Source of the DNA: Solibacillus palustris
Lineage (GTDB): Bacteria; Bacillota; Bacilli; Bacillales_A; Planococcaceae
DNA length: 64,000 bases
Assembly: GCF_022549215.1 (NCBI RefSeq)
Contig: NZ_JAKZFC010000005.1
Coordinates: 1-64,000, forward strand
Direction: 5' to 3'
Shown: positions 1-7,273 of the stretch, piece by piece
Layout of the letters: every line of letters begins with the position of its first letter
Position numbering within the stretch: position 1 is the first letter of the stretch
Position numbers and translations under genes: made by a program
Notes under the pieces: model-generated
Database searches by the model: none
What the model was told of the DNA's origin: nothing
The model's input: the letters and a program-made list of their open reading frames with translations, nothing else

Positions 1-42
1 CCGTTTATCCAGTTTTGAAAGAATAAAAAAATATAATAATAC

Positions 43-71
43 TTGACGAAATAAGTTAATTAAAGTATAAT
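43..71 (+). promoter_or_regulatory. sigma-A promoter upstream of 5S rRNA
   Basis: TTGACG at 43-48 and a perfect TATAAT at 66-71 are separated by 17 bases. The start would fall near 78-80, just before the 5S gene at 94. It lies in what is probably the 23S-5S spacer (no 23S sequence is inside the window), so 5S and the tRNA cluster may have their own promoter in addition to read-through from the rRNA operon. Confidence 0.7.
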
Positions 72-93
72 AATAAATGTCTTTCGAAATTAG

Positions 94-209
<116 letters not shown>

Positions 210-223
210 TAACATATAATTAT

Positions 224-299
224 TCCGAAGTAGCTCAGTTGGTAGAGCATCCGGCTGTTAACCGGCAGGTCGCAGGTTCGAGTCCTGCCTTCGGAGCCA
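224..299 (+). tRNA. tRNA-Asn(GTT)
   Basis: Seven-base acceptor helix TCCGAAG/CTTCGGA, anticodon loop CTGTTAA with GTT at 257-259, encoded CCA. First tRNA of the array. Confidence 0.95.
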
Positions 300-309
300 T
301 CTAAATCTT

Positions 310-401
310 GGAGAGTTGTCCGAGTGGCCGAAGGAGCACGATTGGAAATCGTGTATGCGGGTAACACTGCATCAAGGGTTCAAATCCCTTACTCTCCGCC
401 A
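310..401 (+). tRNA. tRNA-Ser(GGA)
   Basis: Long variable arm typical of serine tRNAs, acceptor GGAGAGT/ACTCTCC, anticodon GGA in loop TTGGAAA, discriminator G398 and encoded CCA. It decodes UCC/UCU, and UCC is the specifier triplet read from the serA T-box leader at 33 kb. Confidence 0.95.
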
Positions 402-416
402 GGCAAACTTTTAAAT

Positions 417-491
417 GGCCCGTTGGTCAAGTGGTTAAGACACCGCCCTTTCACGGCGGTAACACGGGTTCGAATCCCGTACGGGTCACCA
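417..491 (+). tRNA. tRNA-Glu(TTC)
   Basis: Acceptor GGCCCGT/ACGGGTC, anticodon loop CTTTCAC with TTC, encoded CCA. Confidence 0.95.
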
Positions 492-518
492 TTAATTATA
501 TTTCATTATATCCAGCAT

Positions 519-594
519 GGAGGATTAGCTCAGCTGGGAGAGCACCTGCCTTACAAGCAGGGGGTCGGCGGTTCGAGCCCGTCATCCTCCACCA
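519..594 (+). tRNA. tRNA-Val(TAC)
   Basis: Acceptor GGAGGAT/ATCCTCC, anticodon loop CTTACAA with TAC, encoded CCA. Confidence 0.95.
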
Positions 595-615
595 TTAAAA
601 ATAATATAGTATTAT

Positions 616-690
<75 letters not shown>

Positions 691-693
691 AAA

Positions 694-769
694 GGTCCCG
701 TGGTGTAGCGGTTAACATGCCTGCCTGTCACGCAGGAGATCGCCGGTTCGATCCCGGTCGGGACCGCCA
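694..769 (+). tRNA. tRNA-Asp(GTC)
   Basis: Acceptor GGTCCCG/CGGGACC, anticodon loop CTGTCAC with GTC, encoded CCA. Only three bases separate it from the initiator tRNA. Confidence 0.95.
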
Positions 770-792
770 TTTTTAATAATTTATACATAAAT

Positions 793-868
793 GGGTTTGT
801 AGCTCAGTTGGTAGAGCATTAGATTGAAGCTCTAAGTGTCGGCGGTTCGATTCCGTCCAAACCCACCA
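793..868 (+). tRNA. tRNA-Phe(GAA)
   Basis: Acceptor GGGTTTG/CAAACCC, anticodon GAA in loop TTGAAGC, encoded CCA. Confidence 0.95.
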
Positions 869-875
869 TATTTTT

Positions 876-951
<76 letters not shown>

Positions 952-957
952 TTACCT

Positions 958-1041
958 GGAGGGGTAGCGAAGTGGCTAAACGCGGCGGACTGTAAATCCG
1001 CTCCTTAGGGTTCGGCGGTTCGAATCCGTCCCCCTCCACCA
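958..1041 (+). tRNA. tRNA-Tyr(GTA)
   Basis: Acceptor GGAGGGG/CCCCTCC, anticodon GTA in loop CTGTAAA, long class II variable arm, encoded CCA. Confidence 0.95.
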
Positions 1042-1049
1042 TCTTTTTT

Positions 1050-1123
1050 AGGGGCATAGTTTAAAGGTAGAACTACGGTCTCCAAAACCGTCAGTGTGGG
1101 TTCGATTCCTACTGCCCCTGCCA
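1050..1123 (+). tRNA. tRNA-Trp(CCA)
   Basis: Acceptor AGGGGCA/TGCCCCT, anticodon CCA in loop CTCCAAA, discriminator G, encoded CCA. Confidence 0.95.
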
Positions 1124-1149
1124 ATTTTAACATTTAAACTAAATACAAT

Positions 1150-1226
1150 GGCGGTTGTGGCGAAGTGGTTAACGCACCTGATTGTGGTTCAGGCATTCGT
1201 GGGTTCGATTCCCATCAGTCGCCCCA
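1150..1226 (+). tRNA. tRNA-His(GTG), copy 1
   Basis: Acceptor GCGGTTG/CAGTCGC with an encoded G at -1 (1150) facing C73 (1223), the usual histidine identity pair. Anticodon GTG in loop ATTGTGGTT. Sequence-identical to copy 2 at 1259-1335. Confidence 0.95.
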
Positions 1227-1258
1227 TTTATTTTTCAGTTTATAATATATAATATAGT

Positions 1259-1335
1259 GGCGGTTGTGGCGAAGTGGTTAACGCACCTGATTGTGGTTCA
1301 GGCATTCGTGGGTTCGATTCCCATCAGTCGCCCCA
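1259..1335 (+). tRNA. tRNA-His(GTG), copy 2
   Basis: Identical over its full length to copy 1 and separated from it by an AT-rich 32-base spacer. The trnD cluster of B. subtilis has a single His gene at this place, so this looks like a local tandem duplication. Confidence 0.95.
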
Positions 1336-1362
1336 TTTTTATTAAATTGAAATTTCCCTTAT

Positions 1363-1437
1363 TGGGGTATAGCCAAGCGGTAAGGCAACGGATTTTGATT
1401 CCGTCATGCCCTGGTTCGAATCCAGGTTCCCCAGCCA
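1363..1437 (+). tRNA. tRNA-Gln(TTG)
   Basis: Anticodon TTG in loop TTTTGAT, encoded CCA. The acceptor helix TGGGGTA/TTCCCCA contains one T-T opposition (1368 and 1428); the rest pairs. Confidence 0.92.
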
Positions 1438-1444
1438 TTCATTT

Positions 1445-1519
1445 GCGGAAGTAGTTCAGTGGTAGAACACCACCTTGCCAAGGTGGGGGTCGCGAGTTCG
1501 AACCTCGTCTTCCGCTCCA
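1445..1519 (+). tRNA. tRNA-Gly(GCC)
   Basis: Acceptor GCGGAAG/CTTCCGC, anticodon GCC in loop TTGCCAA, encoded CCA. Confidence 0.95.
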
Positions 1520-1526
1520 TAAATAT

Positions 1527-1600
1527 GGCGGCATAGCCAAGTGGTAAGGCACAGGTCTGCAACACCTTTATCACCGGTTCAAATCCGGTTGCCGCCTCCA
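1527..1600 (+). tRNA. tRNA-Cys(GCA)
   Basis: Acceptor GGCGGCA/TGCCGCC, anticodon GCA in loop TCTGCAA, encoded CCA. Confidence 0.95.
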
Positions 1601-1649
1601 TATTTTTAATGAAATCGGTTAATCCGGTTTTTTTTATATCCATTTTCTT

Positions 1650-1731
1650 GCCGATATGGCGGAATTGGCAGACGCGCCGGACTCAAAATCCGGTTCCTTC
1701 GGGAGTGTCGGTTCGACCCCGACTATCGGTA
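1650..1731 (+). tRNA. tRNA-Leu(CAA), no encoded CCA
   Basis: Acceptor GCCGATA/TATCGGT, loop CTCAAAA with anticodon CAA, long variable arm. After the discriminator A1731 the DNA reads TAC, so unlike the other 15 tRNAs in the array this one does not encode its CCA end and would need the CCA-adding enzyme. Confidence 0.92.
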
Positions 1732-1772
1732 TACTATTAATAAGGTTAACTGTCATAAACCTTATTAAATTA

Positions 1773-1804
1773 AGACTCTCAGCAACTATTGAGGGTCTTT
1801 TTTT
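1773..1804 (+). terminator. terminator of the rRNA-tRNA operon
   Basis: Stem AGACTCTC/GAGGGTCT (one G-T pair), ten-base loop, then a run of seven T. A further inverted repeat (AATAAGGTT/AACCTTATT, about 1739-1766) lies just upstream. Confidence 0.85.
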
Positions 1805-1911
1805 GTATGAAAATATTAAATAAAGTTAAATAGATAATGTGTTTATAAATGTGGTTAATAAACAAAATAATAGTGTTATTAAAAGGAAATTTGTCGATTT
1901 TATATATAGCA

Positions 1912-1952
1912 TATAATAAAATTTTTAGATAAAATTAACATGATGATGTTAA
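1912..1952 (+). promoter_or_regulatory. nagB promoter -10 and downstream inverted repeat
   Basis: TATAAT at 1912-1917 has only a weak -35 (TTGTCG at 1891, spacing 15). Starting 17 bases further on is a perfect inverted repeat TTAACAT-GATG-ATGTTAA at 1935-1952, placed where a repressor operator or leader hairpin would act on nagB. No NagR-type site is recognised. Confidence 0.4.
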
Positions 1953-2002
1953 GAAATAAGATGGAGATATTAAAAATTACGCTCTAAAGGGAGAAGGTAT
2001 TG

Positions 2003-2737
2003 ATGATGACTACAGTATCGAATATAAATTGGATTGAAGCTGCAAATTATGATGAATTGAGTAAAATTGCAGCCAATATTTTTAAAGAAGAGTTACAGAA
2101 ACACCCTGAGATGGTGCTAGGTTTGGCAACGGGTGGGACGCCAGAAGGATTTTATAAAGAACTTGTTGAAGCAAATAAAGCAGGCGAAATTTCATTTGAA
2201 AAGGCACAATCATTTAATCTAGATGAATATGTAGGCATTAATGCAGCAAATAAAGCAAGCTATCACTATTATATGGATCAGCAGCTCTTTAACCATGTGG
2301 ATATGAAGAATGACAATATTCATTTACCAGAAGGGGATAAAATTGACTTACAAGCTGCTGCAACGCAATATGATGCGAAGATTGAGGCTGCCGGTGGAAT
2401 TGATATTCAGCTTTTAGGTATTGGTGTTAACGGCCATATCGGATTTAATGAACCAGGTACGCCGTTTGCTTTAGGAACAAATGTAGTAGAACTTACAGAG
2501 TCAACGCGTGAAGCAAATAAAATATACTTTAGTTCGATTGAAGAAGTACCAACTCATGCAATTACAATGGGGATTCAAACGATTTTAAATGCGAAAAAAG
2601 TGGTGCTCTTAATATCAGGTGCATCAAAGCAAGAAGCAATAAATCGTTTACGTAGCGGTGTAATTACAGAGGATTTCCCAGCAAGTGCATTGCATAACCA
2701 TTCAAATGTAACGGTAATTTATACTGACGTAAAATAG
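2003..2737 (+). CDS. nagB: glucosamine-6-phosphate deaminase NagB
   Basis: Converts glucosamine 6-phosphate to fructose 6-phosphate and ammonia, feeding amino sugars into glycolysis. About 244 residues, the family length. Family motifs are visible: LATGGTPEGFYKEL (phosphate-binding loop), SFNLDEYVG with a catalytic Asp, and LGIGVNGHIGFNEPG with the active-site Asp/His region. Start at the ATG at 2003, set by AAAGGGAG nine bases upstream; a TTG at 2000 and an ATG at 2006 are alternatives. It stands alone, without nagA beside it, between the tRNA operon terminator and its own terminator at 2741. Confidence 0.95.
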   Translation: MMTTVSNINWIEAANYDELSKIAANIFKEELQKHPEMVLGLATGGTPEGFYKELVEANKAGEISFEKAQSFNLDEYVGINAANKASYHYYMDQQLFNHVDMKNDNIHLPEGDKIDLQAAATQYDAKIEAAGGIDIQLLGIGVNGHIGFNEPGTPFALGTNVVELTESTREANKIYFSSIEEVPTHAITMGIQTILNAKKVVLLISGASKQEAINRLRSGVITEDFPASALHNHSNVTVIYTDVK

Positions 2738-2740
2738 TAA

Positions 2741-2775
2741 AAGGGGTGCAGTATCCGATGCTGCACCTTTTTTTT
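2741..2775 (+). terminator. nagB terminator
   Basis: GGTGCAG/CTGCACC stem (2745-2751, 2761-2767) with flanking A/T pairs and a run of eight T. Confidence 0.85.
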
Positions 2776-2810
2776 GAAAGAAAATAGTTTACAGAGATAA
2801 AGACATCAAC

Positions 2811-2930
2811 TTACGCTCTTATTATGTCAATCGATTGAGAAGTTGTTAAAAGCTCAAATACGGTGAATGGTAGTAACATGAGTGCGCCAATGGCAATCGT
2901 TACTAAAAATGTCGAGTAGCCTGGTAGTGC
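2811..2930 (-). pseudogene. fragment resembling an EamA/DMT permease
   Basis: Read on the minus strand from 2930, about 39 codons encode a membrane-like peptide containing YSTFLVTIAIGALMLLPFT then FELL, ending at a TAA at 2811-2813. The reading frame is closed upstream by a stop and has no start. The hydrophobic pattern resembles the middle of drug/metabolite transporter (EamA) proteins. I read it as the decayed remnant of a deleted transporter gene; chance cannot be excluded. Confidence 0.35.
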
Positions 2931-2986
2931 GCTTTACATAAAACGCTATGATACAATAACGACAGTAGCAAAAGGAGGTCAAACAA

Positions 2987-3898
2987 ATGAAAATTCGACC
3001 AGCAAGATTACAACAAGGGGATACAGTAGGGGTAGTTAATTTAAGTAGCCCGCTTACACAAGAAACATTAGGAGAAAAGCTAGCGTTTATAGAACAGCTT
3101 GGCTTACGTTATAAATTAGGAAATACGATTCAAAGCTATGAGGGCTATTTAGCAGGAACTGATGAAGAGCGTGCTGCTGACTTCCATGCAATGGTACAAG
3201 ATCCAGAAGTGAAGGCAATTTTTTTAGCAAAGGGTGGCTATGGAATTTCACGTGTGATTGATAAAATTAGTTATCCATTATTAGAGGACAATCCAAAAAT
3301 TATTTGGGGCTTTTCGGATATTACGGCATTACATACACAGGTAAATGAATTCTCTAATTTAGTAACATTCCATGGACCGATGTTATCCAGCCCACAAGGA
3401 GCACTAGATGAGCTATCACAAAGAATGTTCCAGCAGTTATTCCAACCGATTGAAATTCAGTATACAGAAAGCATCGCCCCCCTTATGACAGTAATTCCAG
3501 GCGTGGTGCGAGGTGAGCTTGTTGGCGGTAATTTAAATCGCTTAGTAGGTACATTAGGTACGAAATTTGAAATCAATGTACGCAATAAAATTGTCCTGTT
3601 TGAAGATATTGGTGAAAAGATTGAGCAAATTGACCATATGATGAATCAATTACGTTTAGCACGTAAGCTAGAGCAGGCTGCAGGATTTGTAATTGGGGAC
3701 TTCAATATGTCGGATGACACATATAGTTATGAGGATGTAATTGAGATGATTACGGGCTATTTAAAGCCTTTTAATAAACCAACAGTTGCAGGCTTTAAAA
3801 TCGGGCATTGTACGCCAAATGTTGCAATTCCATTGGGTGTGGATGCTATATTAAATGCTGATGAAAAGACACTAAGCATTTTGCCGGGCGTCAAATAA
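2987..3898 (+). CDS. S66 family LD-carboxypeptidase (LdcA/MccF-like)
   Basis: Serine peptidase of the S66 fold, which cleaves L,D-peptide bonds of muropeptides during cell-wall recycling (family knowledge). 303 residues, normal length. Visible features: N-terminal substrate domain with GYLAGTDEERAADF and AKGGYG, the nucleophile motif GFSDIT (Ser about 110), the later LFEDIGE and KIGHCTPN segments that carry the Glu and His of the triad. ATG follows an ideal AAAGGAGG. Monocistronic, ending in a strong terminator. Substrate (tripeptide recycling or microcin-like immunity) cannot be settled from sequence alone. Confidence 0.9.
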   Translation: MKIRPARLQQGDTVGVVNLSSPLTQETLGEKLAFIEQLGLRYKLGNTIQSYEGYLAGTDEERAADFHAMVQDPEVKAIFLAKGGYGISRVIDKISYPLLEDNPKIIWGFSDITALHTQVNEFSNLVTFHGPMLSSPQGALDELSQRMFQQLFQPIEIQYTESIAPLMTVIPGVVRGELVGGNLNRLVGTLGTKFEINVRNKIVLFEDIGEKIEQIDHMMNQLRLARKLEQAAGFVIGDFNMSDDTYSYEDVIEMITGYLKPFNKPTVAGFKIGHCTPNVAIPLGVDAILNADEKTLSILPGVK

Positions 3899-3940
3899 AA
3901 ATACTACAGTCTTAAAGTATCTTAGTATAGATTAAATAGC

Positions 3941-3980
3941 AAAGACCCTCTATTCACCAAAAGTGAGTAGAGGGTCTTTT
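3941..3980 (+). terminator. terminator after LD-carboxypeptidase gene
   Basis: Near-perfect hairpin AAAGACCCTCTA/TAGAGGGTCTTT with extra inner pairing (TTCAC/GTGAG) and TTTT; it reads in both directions. Confidence 0.85.
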
Positions 3981-4127
3981 AATAACGAGCAAAAATCAAG
4001 TAATTCGCTGATTGTTGTTAGCTTTGACAATGGTTGGTCATGAGTTAAAGGTAACAAAGTAACAGGTAAGTGTTGATTGGTTTAGACTAAGTTAAATTTA
4101 CATTTGCAAATGGGTCGCTCGTTATTA
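3980..4127. repeat. 11-bp inverted repeat flanking a gene-free segment
   Basis: TAATAACGAGC at 3980-3990 recurs inverted as GCTCGTTATTA at 4117-4127, bounding 126 bases without a recognisable gene. Function unknown; it could be the edge of a decayed insertion. Confidence 0.4.
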
Positions 4128-4155
4128 CCTAGTTTGGAGTCTCACCGCCCTAGGA

Positions 4156-4665
4156 TTAGTAATATTTTGAATCGTCAAATGCAATTGCCACTTGATAATT
4201 TTTCGCGTTAATTGCATTCGATAAACGATGTGCCTGTTTTTCAAGTTCGTTGGAACGGTTTAAATAGTCAAGTGGCTCGTAAAGTGCGATACGGTATAGC
4301 ATTGTATCTCCCACAGAATGATAATAGGATTCTTTTTCTTCCATGCCAAGCTTTTTACAAAACGCTGCTTCAGCGCGCAATTGGTTTGCTAATTCAATGG
4401 CTTCAACAATCGGCATTTCTTCATCGTTAAAAACGATGGTATTTTCGATGTTTGCACGATAAATGAGTGCATCAAGCTTGCGGGAGTCGTAACGGAGTTG
4501 TTTTAAATCCGCTTCTAACTTGTCAAGCGTAAGGGCGGGTTGCTTTGGTTCCTCGCCTTTTTCAATTACAACATGAGTTACTTGATGTACCGCGATTGTC
4601 AGTTCTTGAATCTTCTTTGTAATGATACTTTTTAATTTTACGGATTCTGCTAAATTAATACTCAA
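4156..4665 (-). CDS. DIP1984-like (DUF6847) family protein
   Basis: 169 residues, largely helical with coiled-coil character. It resembles the DIP1984 family by overall pattern: an N-terminal LAESVKLKSIITKKIQEL helix, a GEEPKQP turn, a helical stretch ending in RANIENTIVF, and a C-terminal NELEKQAHRLSNAI helix. No enzymatic motif is seen and the function is unknown. It begins 13 bases after the B3/B4 gene on the same strand and is probably co-transcribed with it. Codon use matches its neighbours. Confidence 0.6.
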   Translation of the reverse strand: MSINLAESVKLKSIITKKIQELTIAVHQVTHVVIEKGEEPKQPALTLDKLEADLKQLRYDSRKLDALIYRANIENTIVFNDEEMPIVEAIELANQLRAEAAFCKKLGMEEKESYYHSVGDTMLYRIALYEPLDYLNRSNELEKQAHRLSNAINAKNYQVAIAFDDSKYY

Positions 4666-4678
4666 ATCTAAACACTCC

Positions 4679-5368
4679 TTAAAATTGAATTGTCGGGTTG
4701 TCCTTTGCTAGTACTGCTATCGTGTAATCGCCGCCATTAATTTGCGTAAACATATTGCCAGCACTCGTTAATAGCTGCTCTGCTTGTTCTACTTGTAGAG
4801 ATGGCTGTAAATAAAAAATTTGTAGTGCGTCCGTTGTCTCTTCTGTTACTGCGGTGCGTTTTGAGTCAACAAATGGGCTACCGAAAGCACCGAGCGCATC
4901 TTGTGAATACAAAATATTAGCAAGTGCGTTATAGCGACCGTTTAAGCCTTCGTAACCAGTGTTTTCATCACCAAGCGCGATCTCAATATTGCCTTCAATG
5001 TTGCTTGTATCATATATACCAATCGGAAGCTCGTATTGTAGCGAGAAGAAATTATTTAAGTCGACAGCCGAGTGAAACGGTGTTAGATAATTTTGCTTTG
5101 AGATTCTACGCATTAGGCTTTCTGCAGAATGACGGTAACGATTCGGGTCAGCACCGAATGTTTTCCAAAGTTGGCGCCATTCTTTAATACCTACACGTTC
5201 TGTTACGGGTGACTCCTGCAATTCAAAAAATAAATTTTCTTGGTAAAGTTGTGTGCGACCTTTAATCATTTGAGGAGATTCTGCCACGGTAATTTTGCTA
5301 TAATGGATAAGGCCGATTTTTAATTGCTCGGCTTTGGAAAAGATTGTTTCGTTAATTGAAATTTTCAT
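4679..5368 (-). CDS. B3/B4 tRNA-binding domain protein
   Basis: 229 residues matching stand-alone B3/B4 domains, the fold found in the editing region of the phenylalanyl-tRNA synthetase beta subunit. Supporting segments are KEWRQLWKTFGADPNRYRHS, SAESLMRRI, and the VDLNNFFSLQYELPIGIYD stretch typical of the family. Such free-standing proteins are proposed to check or deacylate mischarged tRNA, but this is not proven for this branch. ATG at 5368; it heads a two-gene minus-strand unit with the DIP1984-like gene and is divergent from queG, sharing an AT-rich 90-base spacer. Confidence 0.75.
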   Translation of the reverse strand: MKISINETIFSKAEQLKIGLIHYSKITVAESPQMIKGRTQLYQENLFFELQESPVTERVGIKEWRQLWKTFGADPNRYRHSAESLMRRISKQNYLTPFHSAVDLNNFFSLQYELPIGIYDTSNIEGNIEIALGDENTGYEGLNGRYNALANILYSQDALGAFGSPFVDSKRTAVTEETTDALQIFYLQPSLQVEQAEQLLTSAGNMFTQINGGDYTIAVLAKDNPTIQF

Positions 5369-5460
5369 ATGTCATCACCTATCTATTATTGTAATGGATT
5401 GAATAAAGAATTACTAAAATTTGCTATAGCTATTTGGAAGAAATGAAAGGGGCTGGGGAA

Positions 5461-6591
5461 ATGAATGTGACACAGCTTCAGGCGCAACTTATTGAATATG
5501 CACAATCAATCGGAGTTGATAAAATTGGCTTTACAACAGCAGCACCGTTTCATGAACTAAAAAATCGTTTGCGCCGTCAGCAACAATTAGGATTTCAATC
5601 TGGTTTTGAAGAATCCGACATCGAATTACGTACCGAGCCTTTACGGTTATTAGATGAAGCCGAAAGTATAATTGCAATTGCGTTAGCTTATCCATCACGT
5701 ATGGAAAATGCACCACAAGGGAAAAAAGGGGAGCGCCGTGGTATTTTTTGTCGCGCTTCGTGGGGAATTGACTATCACACAGCTGTTCGGGAACGTTTAC
5801 AGTTAATCGAAGCGTGGTTAATCGAGCATGTGCCGAATGTAAAGACCAAATCAATGGTTGATACAGGGGAGCTTGTAGATCGTGCTGTTGCAGAACGCGC
5901 GGGTATCGGCTGGGTCGGAAAAAACTGTTCGATTATTACGCCGGAATTTGGCTCATATGTTTATTTGGGTGAAGTGATGACGAATATTCCATTCGCACCG
6001 ACTACGCCAATTGAGGATGATTGCGGGGACTGTAATTTATGTATAGATGTTTGTCCTACGGGTGCAATTGTAGCACCGGGACAGCTAAATTCGCAGCGTT
6101 GCATTGCCTTTTTAACGCAAACGAAAGGCTTTTTACCAGATGAATTTCGTGCCAAAATAGGCAATCGTTTATATGGCTGTGATACATGTCAAACGGTATG
6201 TCCAAAAAATAAAGGGAAGCTCAATTGGATACATGACGAATTTACACCAGATCCTGAAATTGCTAAGCCGTTATTGCGACCACTACTGACAATTTCAAAT
6301 AAAGAGTTTAAAGCGAAGTTTGGTCATGTATCGGGCTCATGGCGTGGCAAAAAGCCGATTCAGCGTAATGCGATATTAGCACTCGCCCATTTTAAAGAAG
6401 AAAGTGCAATGCCAGATTTAATCGACTTGTTACAAAAAGACGATCGCCCTGTCATTCGTGGTACGGCTGCATGGACAATCGGTAAAATCGGTGCAGCAAA
6501 TGCCGAAAAAGTACTGATGAAAGCGCTCGAAGTAGAAAAAGACGAGGAAGTGCTAGCCGAAATTCAAAAAGGACTAGCGTTGCTACAATAA
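5461..6591 (+). CDS. queG: epoxyqueuosine reductase QueG
   Basis: Last step of queuosine synthesis: cobalamin- and iron-sulfur-dependent reduction of epoxyqueuosine in the tRNA wobble position. 376 residues. Visible: RRGIFCRASWG, VDTGELVDRAVAERAGIGW, two 4Fe-4S motifs (CGDCNLCIDVCPTGA and CDTCQTVCP), and C-terminal HEAT-like repeats (VIRGTAAWTIGKIG). ATG at 5461 is chosen because AAAGGGG sits eight bases upstream; a TTG at 5434 would add nine residues. Twenty bases separate it from trmL, as in the B. subtilis arrangement, so two tRNA anticodon-loop modification genes are co-expressed. Confidence 0.95.
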   Translation: MNVTQLQAQLIEYAQSIGVDKIGFTTAAPFHELKNRLRRQQQLGFQSGFEESDIELRTEPLRLLDEAESIIAIALAYPSRMENAPQGKKGERRGIFCRASWGIDYHTAVRERLQLIEAWLIEHVPNVKTKSMVDTGELVDRAVAERAGIGWVGKNCSIITPEFGSYVYLGEVMTNIPFAPTTPIEDDCGDCNLCIDVCPTGAIVAPGQLNSQRCIAFLTQTKGFLPDEFRAKIGNRLYGCDTCQTVCPKNKGKLNWIHDEFTPDPEIAKPLLRPLLTISNKEFKAKFGHVSGSWRGKKPIQRNAILALAHFKEESAMPDLIDLLQKDDRPVIRGTAAWTIGKIGAANAEKVLMKALEVEKDEEVLAEIQKGLALLQ

Positions 6592-6611
6592 GTAAGAGAG
6601 AAGGATAAAAA

Positions 6612-7085
6612 GTGCCAAACCATATTGTTTTATATCAACCAGAAATTCCAGCAAACACAGGAAATATAGCCCGTACATGTGCTGGTACGAACACGTCACT
6701 CCATTTAATCCGTCCGTTAGGCTTTTCAACAGACGATAAAATGTTAAAACGCGCAGGATTAGATTATTGGGAGCATGTAAATGTCGTATACCACGATTCA
6801 TTAGAAGATTTTATTGAATATAGTAAAAACGGTGATGTGTATTTAATCGAAACGTATAGTGACGAACCGTATACAACACATGATTTTAGCGATACAACGC
6901 GCGATATTTATTTCATGTTTGGTCGTGAAACGACAGGCTTACCGAAAGATTTTGCACAAGAGCGTGCGCAAATGTGCTTACGAATACCACAAAGCGACCA
7001 TGTACGTTCATTAAATTTATCGAATACAGCAGCTATTGTGATTTATGAAGCATTACGTCAGCAAAATTATCCGGGATTAAAATAA
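6612..7085 (+). CDS. trmL: tRNA (cytidine/uridine(34)-2'-O)-methyltransferase TrmL
   Basis: SPOUT-class methyltransferase that 2'-O-methylates the wobble base of some leucine tRNAs. 157 residues, the family length. Motifs: QPEIPANTGNIARTCAGT at the N-terminus, FGRETTGLP and LRIPQSDHVRSLNLSNTAAI forming the knotted SAM-binding region. GTG start at 6612, preceded by AGAGAAGGA. Second gene of the queG operon. Older name in Bacillus: cspR. Confidence 0.93.
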   Translation: MPNHIVLYQPEIPANTGNIARTCAGTNTSLHLIRPLGFSTDDKMLKRAGLDYWEHVNVVYHDSLEDFIEYSKNGDVYLIETYSDEPYTTHDFSDTTRDIYFMFGRETTGLPKDFAQERAQMCLRIPQSDHVRSLNLSNTAAIVIYEALRQQNYPGLK

Positions 7086-7092
7086 GTAAAAA

Positions 7093-7127
7093 AGGAAGGT
7101 GCACAGATTGTATACGTGCACCTTTCA
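7093..7127 (+). terminator. terminator after trmL
   Basis: AAGGTGCAC (7096-7104) pairs with GTGCACCTT (7116-7124); the T tract is short, so efficiency is uncertain. Confidence 0.6.
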
Positions 7128-7137
7128 TTATTTGAAT

Positions 7138-7273
7138 CAATTATGCCTCGACGTAATTGTGTCTGGATTCAGCTTTGCGCAAACGCAAAGAACTCCTTAC
7201 CGAATCCGTGACATCCTCCGGAGGCGTTAATTTTTTAAGCAAGTGTCCAAACACCCGCTGAAAAATTAACGCA
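7138..7273 (-). repeat. dispersed repeat family A, copy A1
   Basis: Minus-orientation, diverged copy of the family. It carries AATTATGCCTCGACGTAATTG, TCTGGATTC..GAATCCGTGACATCC and TCCGGAGGC, then a terminal hairpin whose arms (GCGTTAATTTTT and AAAAATTAACGC, 7223-7272) differ from those of other copies but are still complementary. The last codons and stop of spo0M lie inside the right arm. Confidence 0.75.
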
